DNA from: an uncultured Oscillospiraceae bacterium
GTDB taxonomy: Bacteria; Bacillota; Clostridia; Oscillospirales; Oscillospiraceae
Reading direction: 5' to 3'
Assembly: GCA_934589065.1 (NCBI GenBank)
Contig: CAKTNN010000030.1
Location: forward strand, 1-26,494
Length of the DNA: 26,494 bases
Below are positions 13,791 to 21,398 of the stretch, one piece after another. Made by a program: the position numbers and the translations under genes. The notes beneath the pieces are model-generated. The model made no database searches and was not told the DNA's origin. It saw only the letters and a list, made by a program, of their open reading frames with translations. Every line of letters starts with the position of its first letter. Position 1 is the first letter of the stretch.

Positions 13791-14903
13791 ATGAAGCAAC
13801 AGAAAAACTGGACGGGGCTGTTTTTGACCGTCTTTCTGGGGTGCCTGGCCCTGGTGATAGGGCTGACAGTCTATATTGACCCCTATTTTCATTACCGCGC
13901 GCCCCGGCTGGAACAGTTTCTATACAAACCGGAGGTGCAGCGGAGCGTCAACGACGGCATGGTCAAGCATCTTACTTATGATTCCGTCATTGCCGGCAGC
14001 AGCATGACGGAGTGCTTCAAAACCTCCCAGGCGGAGGAATACTTCGGCGGCAGCTGTATCAAAGTTCCTTCCAAGGGCGCCAGCTGGTTTGAGGTGGACG
14101 GCCTTTTGCGGGTGGCATTTCGGAATCATCCGGAGATCAAAACCGTGATTCGTTCTCTGGATATGAGCTACTTTGAGGAAGCGCCCCGGCAGGTGCACTA
14201 CGAGATTGGCCCTTACCCGACCCACCTGTATAATGAGAAGCTGCTGGACGATGTATACTATGTACTGAACCGGGATGTGATTTACGGCAATTGTATGCAA
14301 ATGCTTTTGGGCAGACTCCGGGGGGAGACGCCCGGACTGGGCAGCCTGGATGATTACAGCGCCTGGGGGCCGGAAATCTATGGAAAGAGCGTTGCGGTGC
14401 GCCGGGATGCGCCATACGCGGAAACCCGGCAGCAGGCCCTTACGGAGGAGCGCCGGGAAAAGGTGCGCTGCAATGTCCGGGAAAAGGTGGTCGCCCTTGC
14501 CCAGGAGCATCCGGATACCACCTTTTATTGTTTCCTGACTCCCTATTCCGCCGCATGGTGGGGAGATCTCTGGGAGGAAGGCCAGCTGGAGGCGCAGCTG
14601 GAAATGGAAGAGATCGTGATTCGCGCCATCCTGCCCTGCAAAAATATCCGCCTGTTCAGCTGGAACACCGTGAAGGAGCTCACGGCAGACCTTGCCAATT
14701 ACAAAGACCGCATTCACTACGGCCCCTGGGTCAACGACTGGATGCTGGAGCAAATGGCCTCTGGCAAGGGAATGCTGACGGAAGAGAATGTGCAGGCATA
14801 TCTGGATGAGGAGCGGGATCTTTACGTGAATTTTGACTACAATTCGTTATTTGACCAGGAAGACCCGACAGACTATATCGCCCCGGCATTTTTCCGGCAG
14901 TAA
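13791..14903 (+). CDS. SGNH-hydrolase-like extracellular partner of the MBOAT protein
   Basis: This 370-residue protein has one N-terminal membrane anchor (about 8-28) and an outside domain. Features of an SGNH/GDSL-type acyltransferase are visible: a nucleophile region AGSSM (Ser70 or Ser71, block I) and a C-terminal D-x2-H pair (Asp306, His309 in KDRIHYG, block V). It would accept the acyl group brought across by the MBOAT protein and hand it to a polymer. It resembles AlgJ/AlgX and DltD-class partners in layout, but overall sequence similarity to named members is not obvious. It is tightly linked upstream to the MBOAT gene (9 bases) and downstream to the Nudix gene (13 bases). Stop is at 14901-14903. 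Confidence 0.75.
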   Translation: MKQQKNWTGLFLTVFLGCLALVIGLTVYIDPYFHYRAPRLEQFLYKPEVQRSVNDGMVKHLTYDSVIAGSSMTECFKTSQAEEYFGGSCIKVPSKGASWFEVDGLLRVAFRNHPEIKTVIRSLDMSYFEEAPRQVHYEIGPYPTHLYNEKLLDDVYYVLNRDVIYGNCMQMLLGRLRGETPGLGSLDDYSAWGPEIYGKSVAVRRDAPYAETRQQALTEERREKVRCNVREKVVALAQEHPDTTFYCFLTPYSAAWWGDLWEEGQLEAQLEMEEIVIRAILPCKNIRLFSWNTVKELTADLANYKDRIHYGPWVNDWMLEQMASGKGMLTEENVQAYLDEERDLYVNFDYNSLFDQEDPTDYIAPAFFRQ

Positions 14904-14916
14904 GAGGAAACACAAG

Positions 14917-15459
14917 ATGGAAGAATGGAACGATATCTATGATGAAAACCGGGTAAAGACCGGGCGACTTCATCTGCGGGGAACTCCCTGGCAGCCGGGA
15001 GAATACGGCCTGGTGGTCTGCGTGTGGGTATACGATGGCAAGGGAAAGCTGCTGCTCACCCGCAGAGCGCCGGGAAAAAGCTTTGCCGGAACCTGGGAAA
15101 ATTCCGGCGGCGCCGCCAGAGCCGGAGAGGATAGCCTTACCGCCATAAGCCGGGAGCTGCGGGAGGAAACGGGGATAGCGGCCCCGAAGGAAGCGTTCGT
15201 CCTGCTGGACACTCAGCGGGATAAGAATACCTTTTATGATTTTTACTGCCTGAGGCACCCCGTTTCCCTGAGGGAAATCGTGCTTCAACCGGGGGAGACG
15301 GATGACTGTATGTGGGCAAGCTACGGAAAAATCCACTGGATGATTCGCCGGAAGAAAATCTGCCGCATCATTGCTCACCAGTTCTACCGGCAGGAAAAAA
15401 TGCTGCGTATGCGCAATATGCCCAAAATAAAGGGCGCAATTTTGGGCGCGAATAGTTAA
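14917..15459 (+). CDS. Nudix hydrolase
   Basis: This 180-residue cytoplasmic enzyme hydrolyses a nucleoside diphosphate linked to another moiety. The Nudix box is complete at residues 65-87: G-x5-E-x7-REL-REETGI, including the metal-binding glutamates. The N terminus (EEWNDIYDENRVKTG) matches the isopentenyl-diphosphate-isomerase-like Nudix branch, whose members act on various substrates, so the substrate cannot be named. The C-terminal tail is basic (RRKKICRIIAH, KIKG). The start at 14917 follows GAGGAAA; the open frame extends further upstream but overlaps the previous gene without a ribosome site. It is the last gene of the MBOAT run, ending at the terminator at 15498-15539. A functional link to acyl transfer is unclear. 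Confidence 0.93.
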   Translation: MEEWNDIYDENRVKTGRLHLRGTPWQPGEYGLVVCVWVYDGKGKLLLTRRAPGKSFAGTWENSGGAARAGEDSLTAISRELREETGIAAPKEAFVLLDTQRDKNTFYDFYCLRHPVSLREIVLQPGETDDCMWASYGKIHWMIRRKKICRIIAHQFYRQEKMLRMRNMPKIKGAILGANS

Positions 15460-15466
15460 AATGCAC

Positions 15467-15496
15467 TTGCTTTCCGGGGGATTCCTGGTGTATAAT
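15467..15496 (+). promoter_or_regulatory. Promoter of the phosphoribosyltransferase-like gene
   Basis: TTGCTT (15467-15472) and a perfect TATAAT (15491-15496) are separated by 18 bases. The expected start near 15503 falls inside the terminator hairpin of the upstream genes. Confidence 0.65.
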
Positions 15497-15497
15497 G

Positions 15498-15539
15498 AAA
15501 AAAAGCCCTTATGAGGACGTTGGTTCCTCCGGCTTTTTT
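15498..15539 (+). terminator. Terminator overlapping a promoter
   Basis: AAAAAAAGCC (15498-15507) pairs with GGCTTTTTT (15531-15539), and GAGGA (15513-15517) pairs with TCCTC (15525-15529) inside. It should end the YitT-MBOAT-SGNH-Nudix transcript. A transcript from the promoter at 15467-15496 would still contain the inner stem and T-run, so it may also attenuate that gene. Confidence 0.7.
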
Positions 15540-15561
15540 ATTTATTTTACGACCGGAGGAA
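15524..15561 (+). promoter_or_regulatory. Possible ribosome-site-sequestering stem in the phosphoribosyltransferase leader
   Basis: TTCCTCCGG (15524-15532) is exactly complementary to CCGGAGGAA (15553-15561), which contains the ribosome site of the gene at 15567. The 9-bp stem has a 20-base loop. It uses the same TCCTC bases as the terminator hairpin at 15498-15539, so the two folds exclude each other. Confidence 0.45.
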
Positions 15562-15566
15562 TTGCT

Positions 15567-16202
15567 ATGATCACCCTGATGAAGATGCCTATTCGCCATG
15601 GAAGCGCCCCTCTGCGTGTGGCCCGAGGTCACTTTGCTACCAATCACTCCCACATTAATTATTATGTGGATATCACCTATCAAAAGACCCGCCTTTCCGA
15701 GGCCCGGGACAGCGCCCATCAGCTGGTGGGCAGCTTCGTCAATGATACTCCGGTGGACACCATTTTGTGTCTGGACGGAACCGGCGTTGTGGGCACGTGC
15801 CTTGCCCAGGAGCTGACGAAGAGCGGCTTCCACACCATCAATGCCCACGAGACGATCTACATTCTGGAGCCGGAATACAGTGCCAACTCCCAGATCATTT
15901 TCCGGGATAATACCCAGGGCATGATCCGGGGCAAGCACGTTTTGGTGCTGATGGCCTCCGTTACCACGGGCTACACCGCAAAGCGGGCGTTGGAAGCCAT
16001 TACCTACTATGGCGGTACTGTGGCGGGGATTGCCGCCATCTATTCCGCCGTAAGCGAGGTGGAAGGATATCCCGTAAAATCGGTTTACACCATTCAGGAT
16101 CTTCCCGGCTACGCCAGCTACGATTACCGGGAGTGCCCCTACTGCAAGGCAGGGCAGAAGATCGATGCCCTGGTAAACAGCTTCGGCTATTCTCAGCTAT
16201 AA
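15567..16202 (+). CDS. Phosphoribosyltransferase-fold protein (orotate phosphoribosyltransferase-like)
   Basis: This 211-residue cytoplasmic protein has the type I phosphoribosyltransferase layout: a central VDTILCLDGTGVVGTCLA segment and a PRPP-loop-like strand VLVLMASVTTGYT (125-137). The two acidic residues that normally precede the TTG of the PRPP loop are replaced by Met-Ala, so catalysis is uncertain. The C-terminal tail YRECPYCKAGQKIDALVNSFGY adds a C-x2-C pair (190, 193) that may bind metal. Clostridial proteins of this type are often annotated as orotate phosphoribosyltransferase, but no pyrimidine genes are nearby. The start at 15567 has GGAGGAA with 5-base spacing; an in-frame ATG at 15495 lies in the -10 box. 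Expression may be controlled by the leader fold at 15498-15561. Confidence 0.78.
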   Translation: MITLMKMPIRHGSAPLRVARGHFATNHSHINYYVDITYQKTRLSEARDSAHQLVGSFVNDTPVDTILCLDGTGVVGTCLAQELTKSGFHTINAHETIYILEPEYSANSQIIFRDNTQGMIRGKHVLVLMASVTTGYTAKRALEAITYYGGTVAGIAAIYSAVSEVEGYPVKSVYTIQDLPGYASYDYRECPYCKAGQKIDALVNSFGYSQL

Positions 16203-16204
16203 AA

Positions 16205-16262
16205 ATGACGGAGCTGTTAGAAAAGCGTGTCGCGCACCGGTGCCCGGCGGCACTGGTGCGGC
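16205..16262 (+). repeat. Dispersed repeat copy, plus orientation
   Basis: The exact 12-mer GCTGTTAGAAAA at 16213-16224 also occurs in inverse orientation at 23865-23876, and the similarity continues as CG(C)..TGTC..GCG.ACC. Behind it, GCACCGGTGCC and GGCACTGGTGC (about 16234-16258) form an imperfect hairpin. It starts immediately after the phosphoribosyltransferase-like gene. Confidence 0.5.
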
Positions 16263-16266
16263 AGCC

Positions 16267-16300
16267 CCCCGGCAGCGTTATTTGCTGCCGGGGCCTTTTT
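16267..16300 (+). terminator. Terminator before the phosphosignalling operon
   Basis: A perfect 10-bp stem CCCCGGCAGC/GCTGCCGGGG (16267-16276 with 16284-16293) is followed by CCTTTTT. It separates the phosphoribosyltransferase-like gene from the kinase operon. Confidence 0.9.
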
Positions 16301-16332
16301 ACAACACTTTTTACAAAAATACCGCGCTTTGC

Positions 16333-16361
16333 TTGCAGTTTGATTTCAGAAATGCTATACT
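16333..16361 (+). promoter_or_regulatory. Promoter of the kinase-FHA-PP2C-protease-PP2C-VWA operon
   Basis: TTGCAG (16333-16338) and TATACT (16356-16361) are 17 bases apart with an extended TGC directly before the -10. It is the only clear promoter I see before the six-gene run, which has no internal terminator. Confidence 0.7.
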
Positions 16362-16398
16362 ATTTGTATAATTGGCAAAAGAAACAGGCGGTGAAAAG

Positions 16399-18558
16399 AT
16401 GGAAAATATCTGCTACAACTGTTTCAGCGACAGTCTGAACGATGCCGGAATCTGCGAAAAATGCGGATTTGACGGTGCGAAAAACCGGGAGAAGTACCCG
16501 CTGGCGCTGCCCTTGGGGTCGATTCTCTATGGTCGCTACATTGTGGGCCGGGTGCTGGGGCAGGGCGGCTTTGGTATCACTTACCTTGCCCAGGACTACC
16601 AGACCAAGGGGCTTGTTGCCATCAAGGAATTTTTCCCGGATTCCATGGCGACCCGGACAGAGAAAATCACGGTCTGTCCCCTGTCCGGGGAACAAGGTGA
16701 AAACTTTGCCTACGGTTTGAACAGCTTTCTGGAAGAAGCCAAGACCATGGCGGAGTTCATCGGCAACCCCAACATCACCCGGGTGGACAGCTATTTCGAG
16801 GAAAACGGCACCGGCTATTTCGTCATGGAATATCTGGACGGCGACAGCTTCCTCGACTACATCAGGGCCCGCGGCGGGCGGCTCAGCTGGGAGGATACCA
16901 TGAATGTGGTGCTTCCCATTATGGACGCCCTTGCCGCCATGCACGAAAAGGGCATCATCCACCGGGATGTGACCCCAGACAACATTTATATCACGAAGGA
17001 CGGCACGGTGAAGCTGCTGGACTTCGGCGCGGCCCGATACAGTTTGGGCAACGTCAGCCGCAGTCTGGACGTGATTCTGAAACACGGCTTTGCTCCCAAG
17101 GAGCAGTACAGCCGCCGGGGGCGGCAGGGGCCTTACACGGATGTTTACTCTCTCGGCGCAACCATCTACTACGCCCTCACCGGCACCAAGCCGGACGATG
17201 CCATCGAACGTTCCGACGAGGACAACCTGCCTCTGCCTACGACTCTGGGGGCGAAAATCTCGATTGCGCAGGAGGATGCTCTGCTGAAAGCCCTCGCTGT
17301 TGCCCCGGCAGACCGCTACCAGTCCATGCCGGAATTCCGGGCGGCGATCACCACCCCAAAACCCAAGGCTGACCCCAAACCGGAACCTAAGCCGGAATCC
17401 GCACCCGCAAGGCAGCTGCCCAAGTGGCTGATCCCCACGGCGGCTGCGGCGGTATGCGCGGTTGTACTGCTGGCGGCCCTTGGGAGCGGGAAATCAGAGC
17501 AGCCCCGGAAGGCACAGGCGGAAACATCCCCGCCCGAATCTCAGGAAGTCTGGATAACCATGGAAACAACGCCCCCGACCGAATCCAGAGAAGTCCATTT
17601 CATGGCAATGATGGAGAAAATTCCTACATCGATGCCCTATGCCGAGAGGCAAAATCAGTCATTCTGGGGGCAGACAGAGTACCCCCGCGGTCAGGTGGAG
17701 CAGGTGGTTTTCCAAGACACACTGGAGGGCACGCCGGACAGCGCCTGGGATGTGTCGGCGATCCGGAACAGGAGCGTTCTGGCGTGGATGGACGGCAGTA
17801 CCCTGTATGTGGCGGCAGACGGCCTGATCTCTCCCAATGGTGTCGCCGACTATCTGTTTGAATCTTTCGTCAATTTGCAGACCATAGATTTTGGAGACTG
17901 CTTTGACACCTCTCAAGTGACCAGTATGGTCAGAATGTTCGCCTCCTGCGACAGTCTGGAGAGTCTGGATATATCCTGCTTCGATACCACAAATGTGACG
18001 AATATGGACAGTATGTTCTGGAGTTGCGAGAGCCTTACACAGTTGGATCTGTCTGGGTTTGATACCACAAATGTGACGGATATGGACAGAATGTTCTGGT
18101 ATTGCGAGAGCCTTACACAGTTGGATCTGTCTGGGTTTGATACCTCTAATGTGACGAATATGAGTGATATGCTTGAATTTTGCGGCCGTCTGGTAAGCGT
18201 CGATCTTTCCGGCTTCGACACCTCCCATGTAACGGATATGGGCGGTATGTTCTGCGGCTGCAACGACCTGAGCACTTTGGATCTTTCGAGCTTTGATACT
18301 TCCAACGTAAGTTCCATGTTTATGATGTTTTCGGACTGCAAAAGCCTGACCAGTCTGGATCTTTCGCATTTTGACACCTCCAATGTAACGTCAATGAAAT
18401 ATATGTTCGATGGCTGCGAGGCATTAACCAGCCTGAACCTGTCCGGCTTTCGCACGGGAGACGAAACAAAGCTGGACGATATCTTCTCCAACTGCAGCAG
18501 TCTGACCAGCCTGCAATGTACGGACAGCGCCATTTTGAACGCATACAAAAAACGATAA
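16399..18558 (+). CDS. Membrane Ser/Thr protein kinase with N-terminal zinc ribbon and outside DUF285/BspA-type repeats
   Basis: This 719-residue protein starts with a four-cysteine zinc ribbon (C5, C8, C19, C22). A Hanks-type kinase domain follows at about 46-310: glycine loop GQGGFG (54-59), VAIK Lys76, catalytic HRDVTPDN (188-195), DFG (208-210) and GFAPKEQY. A Pro/Lys-rich linker leads to one membrane helix (about 344-362). The rest is predicted to be outside: a Ser/Thr/Pro-rich spacer and, from about residue 503, eight 26-residue FDTSNVTxM repeats of the DUF285 leucine-rich type found in BspA-like surface proteins. It should phosphorylate Ser/Thr of the FHA proteins or other targets in response to something bound by the repeats. 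The usual PASTA sensor domains of PrkC kinases are absent. The ribosome site is weak. FHA and PP2C genes follow directly. Membrane topology is inference. Confidence 0.93.
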   Translation: MENICYNCFSDSLNDAGICEKCGFDGAKNREKYPLALPLGSILYGRYIVGRVLGQGGFGITYLAQDYQTKGLVAIKEFFPDSMATRTEKITVCPLSGEQGENFAYGLNSFLEEAKTMAEFIGNPNITRVDSYFEENGTGYFVMEYLDGDSFLDYIRARGGRLSWEDTMNVVLPIMDALAAMHEKGIIHRDVTPDNIYITKDGTVKLLDFGAARYSLGNVSRSLDVILKHGFAPKEQYSRRGRQGPYTDVYSLGATIYYALTGTKPDDAIERSDEDNLPLPTTLGAKISIAQEDALLKALAVAPADRYQSMPEFRAAITTPKPKADPKPEPKPESAPARQLPKWLIPTAAAAVCAVVLLAALGSGKSEQPRKAQAETSPPESQEVWITMETTPPTESREVHFMAMMEKIPTSMPYAERQNQSFWGQTEYPRGQVEQVVFQDTLEGTPDSAWDVSAIRNRSVLAWMDGSTLYVAADGLISPNGVADYLFESFVNLQTIDFGDCFDTSQVTSMVRMFASCDSLESLDISCFDTTNVTNMDSMFWSCESLTQLDLSGFDTTNVTDMDRMFWYCESLTQLDLSGFDTSNVTNMSDMLEFCGRLVSVDLSGFDTSHVTDMGGMFCGCNDLSTLDLSSFDTSNVSSMFMMFSDCKSLTSLDLSHFDTSNVTSMKYMFDGCEALTSLNLSGFRTGDETKLDDIFSNCSSLTSLQCTDSAILNAYKKR
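17905..18528 (+). repeat. Eight in-frame 78-base repeats (DUF285-type) in the kinase gene
   Basis: Units begin at 17905, 17983, 18061, 18139, 18217, 18295, 18373 and 18451, always 78 bases (26 residues) apart with no indels. Units 2 and 3 (17983-18060, 18061-18138) differ at only 4 of 78 bases, while the others are much more diverged; the last unit is degenerate (RTGDETKL). Confidence 0.9.
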
Positions 18559-18590
18559 TCCCACAGGAAACGAGATAAGGAGGAATTCCC

Positions 18591-19250
18591 ATGCAAAGAA
18601 CCTGTAGCGCGGGGCATGTATATGACGCGGATCAATTCGCGTCCTGCCCCTACTGCAACCGAAACACCCGCGCCATCCAGTTCGGTGCCGGTGGCGGCTA
18701 CACCCCCACTGCTGCCCCCGGCGGCTACGGCAATACCGCCGCCCCCGGCGGGTATGATGCCGCCATTCCTCCCACCGGCGGACGGGACTCCACCATCGGG
18801 GAAACGGTGATGCCCGAGGCTATCCGCCGCCGGATGGAGCAGGAGAAGGACAATCGCACGGTGGGCGAATTTAAGCGGAGGCTGGGCTATGAGCCGGTGG
18901 TGGGCTGGCTGGTATGTGTGGAAGGCCCGGAGGTGGGTAAGGATTACCGCCTGTACGGCAGAATCAACACCATCGGCCGTGCCGAGGACAACGATGTGGT
19001 GCTGGCTCAGGAACACACCGTTTCCCAGAAAAACCATGTGCGTCTTGCCTACGACGCCAAGCACAACAACTACCAGCTGATTCCCGGCGACGGCTCCAAT
19101 GTAACCTACCTCAACGACGAGCCGCTGTACGTCCCCCAGCGTCTGAATGCCTATGATATTCTGGAGATGGGGGAAACCAAGCTGATGTTCATTCCCCTGT
19201 GCAATGATCGGTTCCGCTGGCCTACGTCGAAGGCGGGTGGAGCGGAATGA
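18591..19250 (+). CDS. Soluble FHA-domain protein with N-terminal zinc-binding motif
   Basis: This 219-residue cytoplasmic protein has a putative metal site C5-x3-H9...C19-x2-C22, a flexible Gly/Pro/Ala-rich stretch (about 33-65), a short helical basic segment and a C-terminal FHA domain (about 105-200). FHA domains bind phosphothreonine. The core residues are visible: GR at 129-130, DNDVVL, then S145...H149 with one extra residue compared with the usual S-x2-H, and the NDEP loop. Two threonine-containing segments (DSTIGETVM and RTVGEF) before the FHA domain resemble the regulatory phosphothreonine tails of GarA/OdhI-type proteins, so it may be a kinase substrate that binds itself when phosphorylated; this is inference. 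AAGGAGG precedes the start, 32 bases after the kinase. Its stop overlaps the PP2C start (ATGA). Confidence 0.9.
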   Translation: MQRTCSAGHVYDADQFASCPYCNRNTRAIQFGAGGGYTPTAAPGGYGNTAAPGGYDAAIPPTGGRDSTIGETVMPEAIRRRMEQEKDNRTVGEFKRRLGYEPVVGWLVCVEGPEVGKDYRLYGRINTIGRAEDNDVVLAQEHTVSQKNHVRLAYDAKHNNYQLIPGDGSNVTYLNDEPLYVPQRLNAYDILEMGETKLMFIPLCNDRFRWPTSKAGGAE

Positions 19251-20062
19251 TTCGCTTTCCCTGGAGGAAGCCCAAATCGCTCGCTTCCGCGGCGCCTAAA
19301 GTCAGAGCCTTGAGCTATCAATGCGCGGGCGTTCAGGGAGTGGGCTGCCGGGAACAGCAGGAGGATGCCTATGCCATTGTGAATGCTGAGGACGTAACCC
19401 GGATCGGGACGGAAGGCTTGCTGGCGCTGGTGGCAGACGGCATGGGCGGTATGCGCAGCGGCGCTCAGGCCAGCAATCACGCCATTGCGGTGGTTGCGGA
19501 GGATTTTCGCATTCTGAACCGGGAGGAACCCCTGGAACCCCAGCTGGCAGGCTGCATTGACCATGCCGGTGAGGAGGTGTATGCCATGCTTCAGGGAACC
19601 GGCGGCAGCACCATGATCGCCTGTCTGCTGTACCAGCAGCAGCTGTATTATGCCGGCGTGGGAGACAGCTATCTCTACCTTCTGCGCCGCGGGGAGCTGA
19701 TCCGCCTGAACAGAGAGCAGAATGTGCTGCACCGAAATTATCTGAACCGGATTCGCGGCGGCTGCATGGATCCGGCCCTTGCCAAAAGGGATCGGGAATC
19801 CCAGGCGGTGACCCAGTTCCTGGGAATCGACCGGCTGGAGGATGTGGACTGGCTGCGCCGGGCGCTTCCGCTGGAAGACGGAGACGTGCTGCTATTGTGT
19901 TCCGATGGCGTGGGCGGCGTCCTGACCCAACAGGAGGTACAGGAATGCCTGACCCTGAAAAACGCCAACGACGCCTGCGGGGCGCTTCGGGATGCCGTTT
20001 TAGGAAAGCAGCTGCCCCATCAGGACAACTTCACGGCAGTGGTGATCTGCTGCGGGAAATAA
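19247..20062 (+). CDS. PP2C-family Ser/Thr protein phosphatase (first of two)
   Basis: This 271-residue cytoplasmic metal-dependent phosphatase should reverse phosphorylation by the neighbouring kinase. The PP2C metal-binding motifs are all present: QEDAY (Asp40), VADGMGG (Asp64), GVGDSYLYLLRRGEL, LCSDGVGG (Asp220) and DNFTAVVI (Asp260). The start overlaps the FHA gene stop by four bases, so the two are translationally coupled, which suggests a fixed FHA-phosphatase ratio. A short basic N-terminal extension (about 20 residues) precedes the domain. The next gene follows after 18 bases. It resembles PrpC/Stp phosphatases but lies in an operon without the translation-linked genes (rsgA, rlmN) that usually accompany prpC-prkC. 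Confidence 0.94.
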   Translation: MIRFPWRKPKSLASAAPKVRALSYQCAGVQGVGCREQQEDAYAIVNAEDVTRIGTEGLLALVADGMGGMRSGAQASNHAIAVVAEDFRILNREEPLEPQLAGCIDHAGEEVYAMLQGTGGSTMIACLLYQQQLYYAGVGDSYLYLLRRGELIRLNREQNVLHRNYLNRIRGGCMDPALAKRDRESQAVTQFLGIDRLEDVDWLRRALPLEDGDVLLLCSDGVGGVLTQQEVQECLTLKNANDACGALRDAVLGKQLPHQDNFTAVVICCGK

Positions 20063-20080
20063 AGAAAAGGAGATGTCTCA

Positions 20081-21394
20081 ATGAAACGCAGATTTTTGTC
20101 GCTCTTACTGATGCTGGTATTGATCCTCAGCCTGTCTGTTTCCGCGTCTGCCATTTCTGCCAATGAGGCGCGCAACAGTGTCGTGGTTGTCAGCACTCTG
20201 GTGGAAACCGGCGCCGGAAATGTGGGATTTGGGCACGGTACGGGTTTTTTCGTGACGGATCAGTATTTGATAACAAATTTCCATGTGATTGAAGACTTTG
20301 TGGAATGCGGAGCCGGCGAGCTGTTTTCGATGAACGTAGACGGCGGACAAATCAGCGGCCGCGCAAAAGTTCGTGCTTACTATGATTCAAAGGATTATGA
20401 AGAAGCATTTGTGGTGGGATACGATTCTGTCCGGGATATTGCGATTCTGCGTCTGGCAAACTCCACCAGTAAGCGTACGCCTCTGGCCCTGCGGGTTCCC
20501 ACGGAAGATATGGTGGGTACTACCGTCTATGCGGTGGGTTTTCCTGGTCTGGCAGATAATATTCTGGCGGATTCCACCAGCTCCTGGGGCAAAAATGACT
20601 CCACCGTCACTTCCGGAACCATCAGCCGCTTGGTAACACAGTCTGGAACAGGACAGCGGAACATACAGATTGACTGCGATATCAAGCACGGGAATTCCGG
20701 CGGACCGCTGATTGACGCGGATGGCACTGTGATCGGCGTCACTACCTGGGGGGTCAATAACCAGGATCAAGAGTCCATCAACTACGCGGTCAATATTGAA
20801 GACGCGATCATGCTTTTGGATCAGTACAGGGTGAATTACACCATGTACTCCGGCAGCGGTGACATATCCGGTCAGTCCGGAACCGGCGAGCAGTCTCTCT
20901 CGGGAAGCGACGCCCAGTCCGCGGCGGCTTCCCGGAAAATCAGCGCGGCGGTGATCATTGCCGTCGCAATTGCCGCCGTGGCAGTGTGCGCGGTTGTGGT
21001 GCTTCTGGTGATTGTCCTGCGTAAGAAGAAACCAGAACCCGTGCCTGTCCCCGCTGCGCCCGTCGTGCCCCAAAAGATTCCCACTGTTCGCTCTTGCGCC
21101 AAAATAAATTACGGCGACCATGTTTCGGTTTCCGGCCAGCCGGTTATGATCGGCAGAAGCAGCGCCTGCGGTCTTCGCTTCCCCAACGACGCCCCCGGCG
21201 TCAGTGGAAGCCACTGCTCGGTGCAGTGGGACGGCAAAACGGGCGACTTTATTGTGATAGATCTGAATTCTACTTACGGAACCTTCCTGATGTCCGGCCA
21301 GAAAATGACACCAAATACGCCGTATCGTATGCGTGCGGGTGACAAATTCTATCTGGCGGATCAGAACAATGTGATTGCGTTGGAATTGGAGTGA
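20081..21394 (+). CDS. Secreted-topology trypsin-like serine protease with transmembrane helix and cytoplasmic FHA domain
   Basis: This 437-residue protein has a signal peptide (1-24, ending SVSASA), then a chymotrypsin/HtrA-fold protease with the full triad: His68 in TNFHVI, Asp119 in DSVRDIAIL and Ser206 in KHGNSGGPL. No PDZ domain follows. A Ser/Gly-rich linker (255-285) leads to one membrane helix (about 288-313) with a basic stop-transfer end (RKKK), a Pro-rich linker and an FHA domain (about 335-437) with GRSS (358-361), S375-x2-H378 and NSTYGTF. The expected arrangement is protease outside, phosphothreonine reader inside. It could be controlled from inside by kinase-dependent binding, or report an outside cleavage event inward. 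It sits between the two PP2C genes, only 4 bases before the second. The protease-TM-FHA order is unusual. Confidence 0.93.
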   Translation: MKRRFLSLLLMLVLILSLSVSASAISANEARNSVVVVSTLVETGAGNVGFGHGTGFFVTDQYLITNFHVIEDFVECGAGELFSMNVDGGQISGRAKVRAYYDSKDYEEAFVVGYDSVRDIAILRLANSTSKRTPLALRVPTEDMVGTTVYAVGFPGLADNILADSTSSWGKNDSTVTSGTISRLVTQSGTGQRNIQIDCDIKHGNSGGPLIDADGTVIGVTTWGVNNQDQESINYAVNIEDAIMLLDQYRVNYTMYSGSGDISGQSGTGEQSLSGSDAQSAAASRKISAAVIIAVAIAAVAVCAVVVLLVIVLRKKKPEPVPVPAAPVVPQKIPTVRSCAKINYGDHVSVSGQPVMIGRSSACGLRFPNDAPGVSGSHCSVQWDGKTGDFIVIDLNSTYGTFLMSGQKMTPNTPYRMRAGDKFYLADQNNVIALELE

Positions 21395-21398
21395 TCCC

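Noticed and set aside
12339..14903. MBOAT plus SGNH pair as dltB-dltD (teichoic acid D-alanylation)
   Set aside because: dltA and dltC are absent and the second protein does not show clear DltD signatures; a general O-acylation pair is the safer reading.
17905..18528. Regular 78-base repeats considered as a CRISPR or other DNA repeat array
   Set aside because: The periodicity is fully explained by in-frame 26-residue protein repeats; there are no unrelated spacers.
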